DNA of 49,557 bases from Glaciecola sp. (lineage in GTDB: Bacteria > Pseudomonadota > Gammaproteobacteria > Enterobacterales > Alteromonadaceae): positions 1-49,557 of the forward strand of contig JALRKK010000027.1 of assembly GCA_023268935.1 (NCBI GenBank). Direction: 5' to 3'. Shown here one piece after another: positions 18,585 through 27,700 of this stretch (position 1 is the stretch's first letter; the number at the start of each line of letters is the position of its first letter). Both the position numbers and the translations under genes were made by a program. Below the pieces are notes generated by a model. It saw nothing but the letters and a program-made list of their open reading frames with translations. It did not search any database and had not been told where the DNA came from.

Positions 18585-19778
18585 ATGCGCCGTGTATCTC
18601 TTGTCGCCGCTCTTTTGTTATCAACCTCCGTGTTGGCCCAAGAAGATTTTTCCCAATGTGTTGCCCAACTTACCAACAAGGCAAAGACTCAAGGCATTGC
18701 CCAGAGCACCATAGAGCAAACTTTAGCAATTGCACAGCAGCGCAAACGCGTCATCAATCTTGACCGTTCACAGCCTGAGTTTTTATCGACGTTTGAGGAT
18801 TACTACAGCAAGCGCGTCAATACATGGCGCATCGAAAAAGGCCGAGCGTTATACGCCAAACATCGCGTATTTTTGGATGAATTAACCACACAATATGGCG
18901 TGCCAGGACAGTATCTTATCGCATTTTGGGGCTTGGAAACGAACTACGGTGGTTACAAAGGTAAGATCCCCACTATTGATGCATTGACCACGCTTGCGTG
19001 TGAGCCACGGCGCAAAACATTCTTTACCAATGAATTAATGACCATGCTTGAAGTCATTGAAAAAAATGATCTAGACGTACCAACATTATTAGGTTCATGG
19101 GCTGGCGCGATGGGGCATACTCAATTTATGCCATCCACTTATAAAGGCTATGCCATCGATGGTGACGGAGATAACAAAATCGATTTGTTTCATTCCGAAA
19201 AAGACGCACTGGCTTCTGCCGCGCACTTTCTCCATCAATTAGGTTGGCAAGCTGGCTTTCGGTGGGGACGAGAAATCAGGCTGCCTGCAGGCTTCGATTA
19301 CGCACTAGCGGGTCGTAAACTCAAGCGACCACTGTCATTTTGGCGTGAGCAAGGTGTGACTTCTGTTTATGGTCAGCCAGTTGCCGATATGGATTTGGAC
19401 TCATCCGTAGTGATCCCGTCTGGTTATCAGGGGCCGATTTTTATGGCGTATCCTAATTTTCATATCATCATGCGCTGGAACAACTCACAATCTTATGCCA
19501 TCGCGGTGGGCAAACTCGCAGATCAGATTGCTGGCGCTCCAGGACTTGTGACTGAATTTCCAGACGTACCTCCAGTCTCAATTGTACAAGCGAAAGAACT
19601 GCAGCGTCAGCTACAGGTATTGGGCTACGGGGTAACACACATTGATGGCATTATCGGTTCTGGCACACGTAAAGCGATCCGAGCGTTTCAAAAGGACAAC
19701 GGTTTAGTTGCCGACGGATTTGCTCATCCAGAAGTATTCGAAGTGTTAAACTCTGTTTATCAGAAACAAAAAAGCTAA
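18585..19778 (+). CDS. Lytic murein transglycosylase (MltB/SLT_2 family) with peptidoglycan-binding domain
   Basis: This enzyme cleaves glycan strands of peptidoglycan in the periplasm. The 397 residues comprise a signal peptide (1-18, cut after VLA), an SLT_2/MltB catalytic domain with probable Glu118 in FWGLETNYGGYKG and GAMGHTQFMPSTY, an EF-hand-like loop DGDGDNKID near 193-201, and a C-terminal PG_binding_1 domain (about 330-390). There is no lipobox, so it is probably soluble. AAGGA precedes the start. Its place between phaZ and phaB shows no functional link. Confidence 0.94.
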   Translation: MRRVSLVAALLLSTSVLAQEDFSQCVAQLTNKAKTQGIAQSTIEQTLAIAQQRKRVINLDRSQPEFLSTFEDYYSKRVNTWRIEKGRALYAKHRVFLDELTTQYGVPGQYLIAFWGLETNYGGYKGKIPTIDALTTLACEPRRKTFFTNELMTMLEVIEKNDLDVPTLLGSWAGAMGHTQFMPSTYKGYAIDGDGDNKIDLFHSEKDALASAAHFLHQLGWQAGFRWGREIRLPAGFDYALAGRKLKRPLSFWREQGVTSVYGQPVADMDLDSSVVIPSGYQGPIFMAYPNFHIIMRWNNSQSYAIAVGKLADQIAGAPGLVTEFPDVPPVSIVQAKELQRQLQVLGYGVTHIDGIIGSGTRKAIRAFQKDNGLVADGFAHPEVFEVLNSVYQKQKS

Positions 19779-19799
19779 GCCGGTATAAGCTTAGCTTTT
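19770..19799. terminator. Bidirectional terminator between the transglycosylase gene and phaB
   Basis: AAAAGCTAAGC (19770-19780) pairs with GCTTAGCTTTT (19789-19799). It has T-tracts for both strands, so it can serve both convergent genes. The stop codon of the plus gene lies in the stem. Confidence 0.85.
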
Positions 19800-19860
19800 G
19801 CAACATCCATATATTCCATTCAACACGTCCAACGTGTCGTATTACTTCCCCAAAAAGGGC

Positions 19861-20583
19861 TTAGTACATGTGTTGCCCACCGTTCACTGACAAGGTAGAA
19901 CCTGTCATGAAACCGTTGTCTTCTGCAACTAAGTATGAAACTGCTTTGGCAATTTCTGATGCGTTGCCTAAACGACCCACTGGGATCTTAGCAACGATCT
20001 TTGCTAATACTTCTTCAGGTACTGCACGAACCATATCCGTATCGATATAACCTGGTGCAATCGCATTGACAGTGATACCTTTTGCAGCATTTTCTTGCGC
20101 TAATGCTTTGGTAAAACCGTGAATGCCTGATTTAGCCGCTGCATAGTTTACTTGACCATACTGACCTGCTTGACCATTGACTGAACCGATATTGACGATA
20201 CGGCCATATCCGCGCTCACGCATGCCATCAATCACTGCACGACACGTGTTGAAACACGAAGCCAAGTTAGTTTGAATAACAGCATCCCACTGCTCGAACG
20301 TCATGCGATGCATGGTGCCGTCACGTGTGATACCCGCATTGTTGATTAAGACATCAAGTGAACCGTAATCTGATTCAATCTGTTTGATTGCTGTATCGAC
20401 TGCATCGAAATCTGCGACGTCAAATTTGAACGCTGGGATCCCAGTGCGTTCTGTGAATTCTTTTGCTGCCTGGTCATTACCACCATAGTTAGCGATAACT
20501 TGATAACCTTCTTCTTTTAATTTAACGCAAATGGCTTCACCAATACCGCGTGTTCCACCCGTAACTAATGCTACATATGCCAT
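19861..20583 (-). CDS. phaB: Acetoacetyl-CoA reductase
   Basis: This NADPH-dependent short-chain dehydrogenase makes (R)-3-hydroxybutyryl-CoA for PhaC. The 240-residue protein has the cofactor loop TGGTRGIG (8-15), NNAG at 81-84, and catalytic Ser134, Tyr147 and Lys151 in GQYGQVNYAAAKSG, the PhaB-type variant of the SDR motif. Length and the C-terminal NGGQHMY fit PhaB more than FabG. AAGGAGAG stands 6 bases before the ATG. It is transcribed toward the plus-strand phaC region. The thiolase partner phaA must lie elsewhere. Confidence 0.92.
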   Translation of the reverse strand: MAYVALVTGGTRGIGEAICVKLKEEGYQVIANYGGNDQAAKEFTERTGIPAFKFDVADFDAVDTAIKQIESDYGSLDVLINNAGITRDGTMHRMTFEQWDAVIQTNLASCFNTCRAVIDGMRERGYGRIVNIGSVNGQAGQYGQVNYAAAKSGIHGFTKALAQENAAKGITVNAIAPGYIDTDMVRAVPEEVLAKIVAKIPVGRLGNASEIAKAVSYLVAEDNGFMTGSTLSVNGGQHMY

Positions 20584-20806
20584 TAGAATCTCTCCTTAAT
20601 TATTTCCGTGTTACTTTTTTATCAAAAGTGAATAGTGCTCAAAATCATTTTGATGTAGGTTACTATACGCCTATCTAGACAATTGTTTATTCGACCTTGG
20701 TTTTATGAAAAATATAATGATTATTTACATTTATCTATGAAAACTGCGATTATTAACGCTTTCAGTAAACCTTGCGACTATATTATAACCAGCATATTAA
20801 TTTTTT

Positions 20807-21370
20807 ATGTATCAAACACTCTTTCTAGGACTAAATATTGATCCTGATCACATTCTTAAGATCGCAGATTGGCGATCTAATGCTTTAGGGTATTCGAGCG
20901 CAGATGTGAAACCGCATAATTTTCATGTGACCCTAGCGTTTTTAGGTCAAGTTACCTCGCATCAACTCGATGCATTATTAGAGGTACTGCCACACATACA
21001 CTGGCTCGAGTTTACCGCTCACTTTGATCACGTTGGCTATTGGGGAAAACCTAAAATCCATTTTATTGCACCGTCTATTATCCCAGATGAATTGAAGCAA
21101 CTTGCAAAACAATGCCAAACTCTCTCACGCAAAGCGGGTATTAAGATGGACAAGCGTGAGTATCAACCTCACATCACCTTGCAACGCAAGATTAAAGAAC
21201 CAGTCCCCGCTCTCTATCAACCCAGTTTCAGATTGTCCTTCAACGAATTTCATCTATTTGAATCTATATCGACTGCCACTGGAGTGGAATACATTATTCG
21301 TGAGAGTTTTTCAGCCCATCCTGATCCGACCATGAGTGTCAGAGAGCGCATCAGTAAAGGTTTACTGTAG
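20807..21370 (+). CDS. thpR: RNA 2',3'-cyclic phosphodiesterase
   Basis: This is a 2H phosphoesterase (LigT/ThpR) of 187 residues that opens 2',3'-cyclic phosphates on RNA. The two hallmark HxT motifs are His40-Val-Thr42 (FHVTLAFLG) and His122-Ile-Thr124 (YQPHITLQRK), at the usual spacing of about 80 residues. It stands before purU on the same strand with a 69-base gap. The upstream 220 bases are AT-rich with no clear site. Confidence 0.92.
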   Translation: MYQTLFLGLNIDPDHILKIADWRSNALGYSSADVKPHNFHVTLAFLGQVTSHQLDALLEVLPHIHWLEFTAHFDHVGYWGKPKIHFIAPSIIPDELKQLAKQCQTLSRKAGIKMDKREYQPHITLQRKIKEPVPALYQPSFRLSFNEFHLFESISTATGVEYIIRESFSAHPDPTMSVRERISKGLL

Positions 21371-21439
21371 CTTAGTTAATTACATTCATGTTATGCTCGC
21401 TCCATATTGATTGACACCACAAAAAAGAAGTAACCACGC

Positions 21440-22294
21440 ATGCAACATTCCTTTCGCTTAACCATTCAATGTCCAGACCAAGTTGGGCTTGTGGCCACTG
21501 TTGCTCAGTTTTTGGCGCATTATGGTGCGACAATTTTGGAAGCGAATCATCATACGGATTTGACAACTCAGCGATTTTTTATGCGCCATGAAATTGCAGC
21601 TGACAGCGTGGATTTAGATATCAAGACCTTCGAAGCGGCTTTTGCGCCGATTGCTCGCAAATACCAGATGGATTGGCAAGTCACTGATCCAGCTGTATTA
21701 CCCAAAGTCGCTTTGTTAGCCAGTCATGAAACGCATTGCCTAGCTGATATTTTACATCGCTGGCATACGGGAGAGCTTAACTGCGATATCCCATGCATAA
21801 TTGCCAACCATCCGCAAATTGCCGATATTGCTGCATGGTACAAAGTACCTTTTCATTTTGTGGATTTTAAAAACCAACCCAAAGAAGTCGCGTTTGCGCA
21901 AATTCAAGACTTACTAAGTGACCAAAAAGCAGATACCGTCGTATTGGCTCGGTTCATGCAAATCCTCCCCGCTTCAATGTGTGAAGCTTGGGCTGGACAG
22001 GCAATCAATATACATCACAGCTTCTTACCTTCCTTTGCCGGTGCGAAACCTTACCAACAAGCATACGACAGGGGCGTCAAACTCATCGGAGCGACGTGTC
22101 ATTATGTAACAACAGACTTGGATGAAGGGCCGATTATCGAACAGCAAGTCATGCGCATCTCTCATTCTGATTCAGCTGCTGATATGGTGCGCAAAGGGCG
22201 TGATTGTGAAAAAACCGCATTGGCCAATGGTTTGCGTTACCATCTTGAAAACCGTGTTTTAATAGACAAAAATAAAACAATAGTATTTGCTTAA
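21440..22294 (+). CDS. purU: Formyltetrahydrofolate deformylase
   Basis: This enzyme hydrolyses 10-formyl-THF to formate and THF, balancing one-carbon pools. The 284-residue protein (E. coli 280) has an N-terminal ACT domain (FRLTIQCPDQVGLVATVAQF) and a formyltransferase-fold domain. The conserved segments are LARFMQILP, INIHHSFLPSFAGAKPY, and GATCHYVTTDLDEGPIIEQ, whose Asp is the expected catalytic residue. No regulatory element was recognised upstream. Confidence 0.96.
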   Translation: MQHSFRLTIQCPDQVGLVATVAQFLAHYGATILEANHHTDLTTQRFFMRHEIAADSVDLDIKTFEAAFAPIARKYQMDWQVTDPAVLPKVALLASHETHCLADILHRWHTGELNCDIPCIIANHPQIADIAAWYKVPFHFVDFKNQPKEVAFAQIQDLLSDQKADTVVLARFMQILPASMCEAWAGQAINIHHSFLPSFAGAKPYQQAYDRGVKLIGATCHYVTTDLDEGPIIEQQVMRISHSDSAADMVRKGRDCEKTALANGLRYHLENRVLIDKNKTIVFA

Positions 22295-22380
22295 TCGCAG
22301 ATTATTTTTTATTGTAGGGTTTGCTTTAACGCTCTGCCTTTGAGCAGAAATTCATATAATAACGAAGACGGAACACCACA

Positions 22381-24558
22381 ATGAACAAACCGATCCTTTC
22401 AGCAATTTCGCTGGCGGTCGTGCTTGGCCTTTCAGCTTGCTCGAAACCCGCTACTCAAATCGACTCAGCCACAGTAGATACTGCCGTCTCAGTGGCGCAT
22501 AACAATGTGCTCATGCAAGATTTTACTGGGCCTTATGAAGGCGTCCCTGCCTTTGACAAAATGGACTTAGCATTACTAGCCCCTGCAGTTGAAAAAGGCA
22601 TGGAAATTAATCTAGCCGAAATCAATGCGATTGCCAATAATCCTGAAGCTCCGACTTTTGCCAATACATTTGAAGCAATGGAGCGCGCAGGCAAAGAGCT
22701 AGACAATGTTTTTTCTTACTGGGGAATTTGGGCATCCAATATGTCAAGCCCAGAGTTTCGCCAGATCCAACGTGAATTAAGTCCAAAACTCTCCGATTTC
22801 CGCTCCAAAATTTCACAAAACGAAGCGTTATTTGCTCGGGTTAAAGCGGTCTATGAAGGCCCTGAATTTGACACCCTTAACTTAGAACAACAACGCATCG
22901 TACAAAACTCATATGAAAGCTTTATTCGCTCTGGAATCTTATTAGACGATGCCGGTAAGAAACGCACTGCAGAGATCAACAAACGCCTAGCTGAATTACA
23001 GACTCAGTTCAGCAGTAACGTGCTCAATGATGAAGAAAACATTGTAACCTTCTTATCTGCAGACCAGCTATCCGGCTTATCTGAAGGCTATATTCGTTCA
23101 GCCAAAGCAGCAGCAGAAGAACGTGGCCAACCGGATATGTATGCCGTGACCAATACTCGTTCATCAATGGATCCGTTTTTGACCTATTCAACAGAGCGTG
23201 AATTACGCAAAGAAGTATGGGAAAAGTACTATTCTCGAGGCAATAATGGTGATGAATTTGATAACAATGCCATTATTAAAGAGATTTTAGAGTTGCGTCA
23301 CGAGCGTGTTCAACTACTCGATTTTCCAGATTATGCCACTTGGCGCTTACAAGATCGCATGGCTAAAAACCCTGTTAACGCAATGGCTTTAATGGACAAA
23401 GTTTGGCCGGCAGCGATTGCGCGAGTCGAGCAAGAAGTTGCAGATATGCAAGCGATTGCCGATGCCGAAGGGGCAGAAATTACAATTGAGCCATGGGACT
23501 ATCGCTTTTATGCCGAAAAAGTCCGTCAAGCCACCTACGATTTGGATTCGGATGAAGTCAAACAGTATCTCCAACTAGACAAACTCCGTGAGGCCATGTT
23601 CTATGTGGCAGAACGTTTGTTTAATTTCAAATTCACTGCCATCGAAGCTGGTAAGGTGCCGGTGTGGCATGAAGATGTTGGTGTCTGGGAAGTAACCGAT
23701 ATCGCAACAGGTCGCAACGTAGGCTTGTGGTATCTCGACCCATTCGCTCGTCAAGGTAAGCGCTCTGGTGCGTGGGCGACGTATTATCGTCCTTACACCA
23801 CATTTGATGGCGAAACCAACGTGTTATCTGCGAATAACTCGAACTTCGTGAAAGCCCCAGAAGGTCAACCCACTTTAATCAGTTGGGACGACGCGGAGAC
23901 GTATTTCCACGAATTTGGGCACGCTCTTCATTTCTTAGCGGCAGATGTGATGTATCCATCCTCGCACTCTGGCGTGCGTGATTACACTGAATTCCAATCA
24001 CAACTGCTTGAGCGTTGGATTTTAACTGATGAAGTGATTGACCAATTTTTAGTGCATTATGAGACAGGTGAACCGATTCCAGATGAGCTCGTCACCAAAA
24101 TCAAAAATGCCGCGACTTTCAATGAAGGCTTTAAAACCACAGAGTATATGGCATCCGCCATTATGGATTTAAAATACCATACTACCGATCCGGCTCAGAT
24201 TGACGATGTGCAAACGTTTGAGCGCGAAACCTTAGCAGCCATAGGTATGCCATCGCAAATTCCAATGCGTCATCGCTCGACCCATTTCCAACACATCTTC
24301 TCATCAGAGGGTTATGCTGCAGCGTATTATGGGTATATGTGGGCAGAAGTGTTAACTTCCGATGCAGCCGAGGCCTTTGCTGAGGCACCGGGTGGATATT
24401 ATGACGAAAAGCTCGCAGAAAAAATGGTTCAGTATCTTTTTGCTGTGCGCAACGCCATGGATCCAGCGGATGCGTATCGCGCCTTTAGAGGTCGTGATGC
24501 CAAGGTGGATGCATTGATGCGGGATCGTGGTTTTCCAGTCCCTACCAGTGGAGAATAA
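22381..24558 (+). CDS. dcp: M3 family peptidyl-dipeptidase, lipoprotein
   Basis: This zinc metallopeptidase removes C-terminal dipeptides. The 725-residue protein has a lipoprotein signal with lipobox LSAC (Cys20), a long helical M3 region, and the zinc motif HEFGH at 510-514, with third ligand Glu537 in RDYTEFQSQLLERW. The RHRSTHFQHIFSSEGYAAAYY segment, typical of the Dcp branch, lies near the end. A lipid anchor implies envelope location, unlike cytosolic E. coli Dcp. A terminator follows. Confidence 0.94.
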   Translation: MNKPILSAISLAVVLGLSACSKPATQIDSATVDTAVSVAHNNVLMQDFTGPYEGVPAFDKMDLALLAPAVEKGMEINLAEINAIANNPEAPTFANTFEAMERAGKELDNVFSYWGIWASNMSSPEFRQIQRELSPKLSDFRSKISQNEALFARVKAVYEGPEFDTLNLEQQRIVQNSYESFIRSGILLDDAGKKRTAEINKRLAELQTQFSSNVLNDEENIVTFLSADQLSGLSEGYIRSAKAAAEERGQPDMYAVTNTRSSMDPFLTYSTERELRKEVWEKYYSRGNNGDEFDNNAIIKEILELRHERVQLLDFPDYATWRLQDRMAKNPVNAMALMDKVWPAAIARVEQEVADMQAIADAEGAEITIEPWDYRFYAEKVRQATYDLDSDEVKQYLQLDKLREAMFYVAERLFNFKFTAIEAGKVPVWHEDVGVWEVTDIATGRNVGLWYLDPFARQGKRSGAWATYYRPYTTFDGETNVLSANNSNFVKAPEGQPTLISWDDAETYFHEFGHALHFLAADVMYPSSHSGVRDYTEFQSQLLERWILTDEVIDQFLVHYETGEPIPDELVTKIKNAATFNEGFKTTEYMASAIMDLKYHTTDPAQIDDVQTFERETLAAIGMPSQIPMRHRSTHFQHIFSSEGYAAAYYGYMWAEVLTSDAAEAFAEAPGGYYDEKLAEKMVQYLFAVRNAMDPADAYRAFRGRDAKVDALMRDRGFPVPTSGE

Positions 24559-24573
24559 CCATTAAACCAAAAT

Positions 24574-24598
24574 AAGGGTGGCATTTGTCACCCTTTTT
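24574..24598 (+). terminator. Terminator after the M3 peptidase gene
   Basis: AAGGGTG (24574-24580) pairs with CACCCTT (24589-24595), followed by T. Confidence 0.88.
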
Positions 24599-24624
24599 GT
24601 TCTGACCAAAGAAGCACAATCATT

Positions 24625-25299
24625 ATGTCTGACAAACATCTCTCCTTAACTGACTATATTGCTTTTACACCAGAGCAAATGCTCAGTCGTGCCATTGCAT
24701 TTAATACCAATCTGCGTCGACGTCACAGTATTCGTAAATTTTCAGACCGGAAAGTTGACAGAGCCATCATCGAGCAATGCATCCTAGCAGCAGGTTCGGC
24801 ACCCAGTGGTGCTAATCACCAGCCTTGGCACTTTGTGGCAATTTCTGAGCAATCGATGAAAGATCAAATAAGAAAAACGGTCGAACATCACGAACACGCT
24901 TTTTACTCACGCAAAGCTGGAGCAGAATGGTTAAACGCCCTCAAACCACTTGGTACAAATGAGCAAAAACCTTATTTAAGTATCGCGCCATGGCTCATTG
25001 CCGTATTTAGTCAGAAAACAGGAGGTATTGCAGAAACGGACTCACGGAACAACTATTACGTGCATGAATCCGTTGGCATTGCGACCGGTATGCTGATCAC
25101 AGCGCTTCATGATGCCGGCCTAGCCACTCTAACTCACACACCTAAGCCGATGCAGTTTTTGGCGGATATTTGTGAAAGGCCTAACAACGAACGTGCATTT
25201 ATGCTAATCATTGCCGGCTACCCTGCAAAAGATGCGACAGTGCCAGAACATGCAACTATAAAAAAACCACTTGCGCAAATTGCCACGTTTATTGAATAG
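24625..25299 (+). CDS. Nitroreductase-fold flavoprotein, iodotyrosine deiodinase-like
   Basis: The 224-residue protein has the FMN-binding start RRRHSIRKFS (31-40), APSGANHQPWHF (59-70) and the C-terminal HTPKPMQFL and GYPAKDATVP segments. Compared from memory with human iodotyrosine deiodinase, the lid triad Glu157/Tyr161/Lys182 is matched in identity and spacing by Glu90, Tyr94 and Lys115. Bacterial deiodinase homologues are known. The natural substrate is unproven and could be other halotyrosines or nitroaromatics. It is convergent with the following SDR gene. Confidence 0.85.
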   Translation: MSDKHLSLTDYIAFTPEQMLSRAIAFNTNLRRRHSIRKFSDRKVDRAIIEQCILAAGSAPSGANHQPWHFVAISEQSMKDQIRKTVEHHEHAFYSRKAGAEWLNALKPLGTNEQKPYLSIAPWLIAVFSQKTGGIAETDSRNNYYVHESVGIATGMLITALHDAGLATLTHTPKPMQFLADICERPNNERAFMLIIAGYPAKDATVPEHATIKKPLAQIATFIE

Positions 25300-25337
25300 C
25301 CATATATCAAGGCGCTCTAATGCTCATTGATACTGTG

Positions 25338-26120
25338 TTAATTTTGTTTCCATTGCTGCGCAACCAAATAATCCATCACTTTGTGATTCAGCCAGTTTGG
25401 TGTCAAACGGTTGAGCCAGTAGGTAAATTTGGCCAGTTTGCCAGGGATGACCATAAACTGTTTGCGCGCTAAGCCACGGGTGATTTGCGGTATCGCTTCG
25501 GCTAAAGTTAACCGCCCAGCAATATCTTTGAGCACTCGCGTTGCCGGGTGCATAGTTTGAATTTCAGTTTGTACCATGGGCGTATCAATTTCGGGTGGAC
25601 AAATCGCGCTGATGGTGATGCCTTTAGGCGCATACTCGGCTCTTAGGCATTGGGCCATACCCAATACTGCAAACTTAGAAGCCCCATACGCGCTATAGCC
25701 ATAAATGCCGACGGTACCGGCCATGGACGCGACCAATGCAAAATGCCCACCTGAGGACATTCTTGGCAAACACGCTGCGGCCAAATGCCTTGAACCTAAG
25801 ACATTGACTGAAAACGACTGGGTAAAGTCGGTTGCAGAAAGCAATTCGAACTCCCCTGCACGCAAAATGCCCGCGCAGTTAATCACCAAATCAGGTTCAC
25901 CCCATTCTTGCCATAGTGTTTTGATGGCTTTTTCGACTTGCGCATTGTTTGCGATATTACACGATACATAGTAAACATCATGCTCAAGGAGATCTTCTGC
26001 TGACGCGGGCAAATCCAAAATCGCGACCGCAGCGCCCCGCTTAATATAATAAGACACCAGCGCTTCGCCAATGCCACTCAAGCCTCCGGTAATCAGTACG
26101 TACTGTGCGCAATCAAACAT
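25338..26120 (-). CDS. Short-chain dehydrogenase/reductase
   Basis: This is a 260-residue classical SDR with TGGLSGIG (11-18), NCAG (81-84), Ser132, Tyr145 and Lys149 (YGASK). The segment CPPEIDTPM and the basic, hydrophobic C-terminus (about 230-255) resemble 3-ketodihydrosphingosine-reductase-like SDRs, but the substrate cannot be assigned. AAGGAG precedes the ATG. It follows waaA by 24 bases on the same strand and is probably co-transcribed, which hints at a lipid-related role. Confidence 0.88.
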   Translation of the reverse strand: MFDCAQYVLITGGLSGIGEALVSYYIKRGAAVAILDLPASAEDLLEHDVYYVSCNIANNAQVEKAIKTLWQEWGEPDLVINCAGILRAGEFELLSATDFTQSFSVNVLGSRHLAAACLPRMSSGGHFALVASMAGTVGIYGYSAYGASKFAVLGMAQCLRAEYAPKGITISAICPPEIDTPMVQTEIQTMHPATRVLKDIAGRLTLAEAIPQITRGLARKQFMVIPGKLAKFTYWLNRLTPNWLNHKVMDYLVAQQWKQN

Positions 26121-26144
26121 GTCGACTCCTTTTTATTTATCAGG

Positions 26145-27446
26145 TTAGGCGAGGCGTTGCATCACCTCAAGTGTCTTAGTCAGTGCCCCGCGATTGGCAT
26201 GCAATATTTTCTCACCGGACTGACCTGCGGCGACTCTCACAGCAGGTTCATCATACCACTGACAAATTCGTTCAACACTTTGTTCAACCGATGCCGTGAG
26301 GTATAACGCACCCGCTTGCTCTAGCGTTGTACAAATCACCGGATTGTTATAGCGATGCTCTCCCATGATAATTGGCACTGCAAAAAACGCCGGCTCCAGT
26401 GCATTATGCCCACCGCGATCGGCAATACTGCCACCGACAAACGCCACATCGGCGCAATGATACAGTGGGCTGAGTACGCCCATTGCATCAACTAACAGCA
26501 CTTGAGTAGCATCGTTTAAACTAGAGAAATCACTCCAGCACTGAACACTCACTTCGCGCTCTCGCAATAAGCTCAATACTTTGTCAAAACGCTCAGGATG
26601 TCGAGGTACTAACACTAATAATGCATCATCAATATTGCATTGCTCAAGCACATCAAGCCAATGCTCTTCTTCACCGGGATGAGTAGAGCCTGCCACAATG
26701 ACAAAACGCTGAGATAAAGATTCTCCGACCTGAGCAACTTCATCCGACACGGCGATATCGCTGACTTGGTCAAACTTTATATTGTGCGTTAAGGTTAATC
26801 GTTCAGCGTCAAACCCCAGTTGTTGATACGCGTCATAATCCCGCTGCCCTTGCGCGCACACATGTTGAAGATTGGCAAATACAGGCTCTGAAAGCAGAGA
26901 AAATTGTGCGTATTTTTGGGCCGAACGTTCCGTCATACGAGCGTTGATCAGCATCACTGGTACTTGGTATTTTGCCAACTTCAGAATCATGTTTGGCCAC
27001 AATTCGACTTCAGTGATGAACACACGTTTGGGCTGTAACGCTTTAATGAATGCATTCATGAGCCAAGGTAAATCCCAAGGCAAATAATGATGCTGAACCC
27101 TATCACCAAAAATATCTCGAACCCTTCCCGCTCCGGTCGGCGTCGTTGTGGTAATGGTAATGGCACGCTCAGGATGTGCTTGCAATAGGGCTTTTATGAC
27201 GCAGGATGCCGCAACAACCTCACCAACAGACACGCAATGAAACCAATCATCGGCGGCGACTAAATCCTCGGCAATATCACCATAGCGCTGGCCGCGTCTT
27301 TGATAGCGTTTATTAGACAGATAAAACTGTCGCCACAAACCCCATTTGATCGTAACTGGGATGTATGCAAGCAGTAACAAGAAGTCATATAGTAAAAACG
27401 CCAGATACTGTGACAAAGTGCGTGATTGTGCCATACAAAACAACAT
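26145..27446 (-). CDS. waaA: 3-deoxy-D-manno-octulosonic acid (Kdo) transferase
   Basis: This GT30 enzyme adds Kdo residues to lipid IVA at the inner face of the inner membrane. The 433-residue product has an N-terminal membrane anchor (about 15-35) and VSVGEVVAA with the expected catalytic Glu76. The acceptor/donor segments ITEVELWPNMI, GSTHPGEEEHW, VPRHPERF and the C-terminal FVGGSIADRGGHNALEPAFF are present. The start is unsure: an ATG four codons in (27434) is equally possible and neither has a strong ribosome binding site. The downstream SDR is probably in the same operon. Confidence 0.95.
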   Translation of the reverse strand: MLFCMAQSRTLSQYLAFLLYDFLLLLAYIPVTIKWGLWRQFYLSNKRYQRRGQRYGDIAEDLVAADDWFHCVSVGEVVAASCVIKALLQAHPERAITITTTTPTGAGRVRDIFGDRVQHHYLPWDLPWLMNAFIKALQPKRVFITEVELWPNMILKLAKYQVPVMLINARMTERSAQKYAQFSLLSEPVFANLQHVCAQGQRDYDAYQQLGFDAERLTLTHNIKFDQVSDIAVSDEVAQVGESLSQRFVIVAGSTHPGEEEHWLDVLEQCNIDDALLVLVPRHPERFDKVLSLLREREVSVQCWSDFSSLNDATQVLLVDAMGVLSPLYHCADVAFVGGSIADRGGHNALEPAFFAVPIIMGEHRYNNPVICTTLEQAGALYLTASVEQSVERICQWYDEPAVRVAAGQSGEKILHANRGALTKTLEVMQRLA

Positions 27447-27700
27447 AACTTAGAACTTGATAGAGCGACAATATAGCACAACTCCTGGTTATTCGTTAGT
27501 GTCGGCTGGCTCTGTACAAGGCACAAACACCCGCCATCCGCATAATCCCACAATACTGACAAGGCCGATCAATAATCCCTGCCAGGGTTCAAATAAACTG
27601 AACGCCATCGCAGACCTGGTTGAACACCACCTGCTTGACGCGAAATAGCCATATTATTGCCCTTTTTTTTGTACTTTTTTAATAACAATAATACAATAAA

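Noticed and set aside
27447-27700. Short ORFs in the waaA upstream region
   Set aside because: No recognisable domains, no ribosome binding sites, and low-complexity A/T near 27660-27700; nothing supported.
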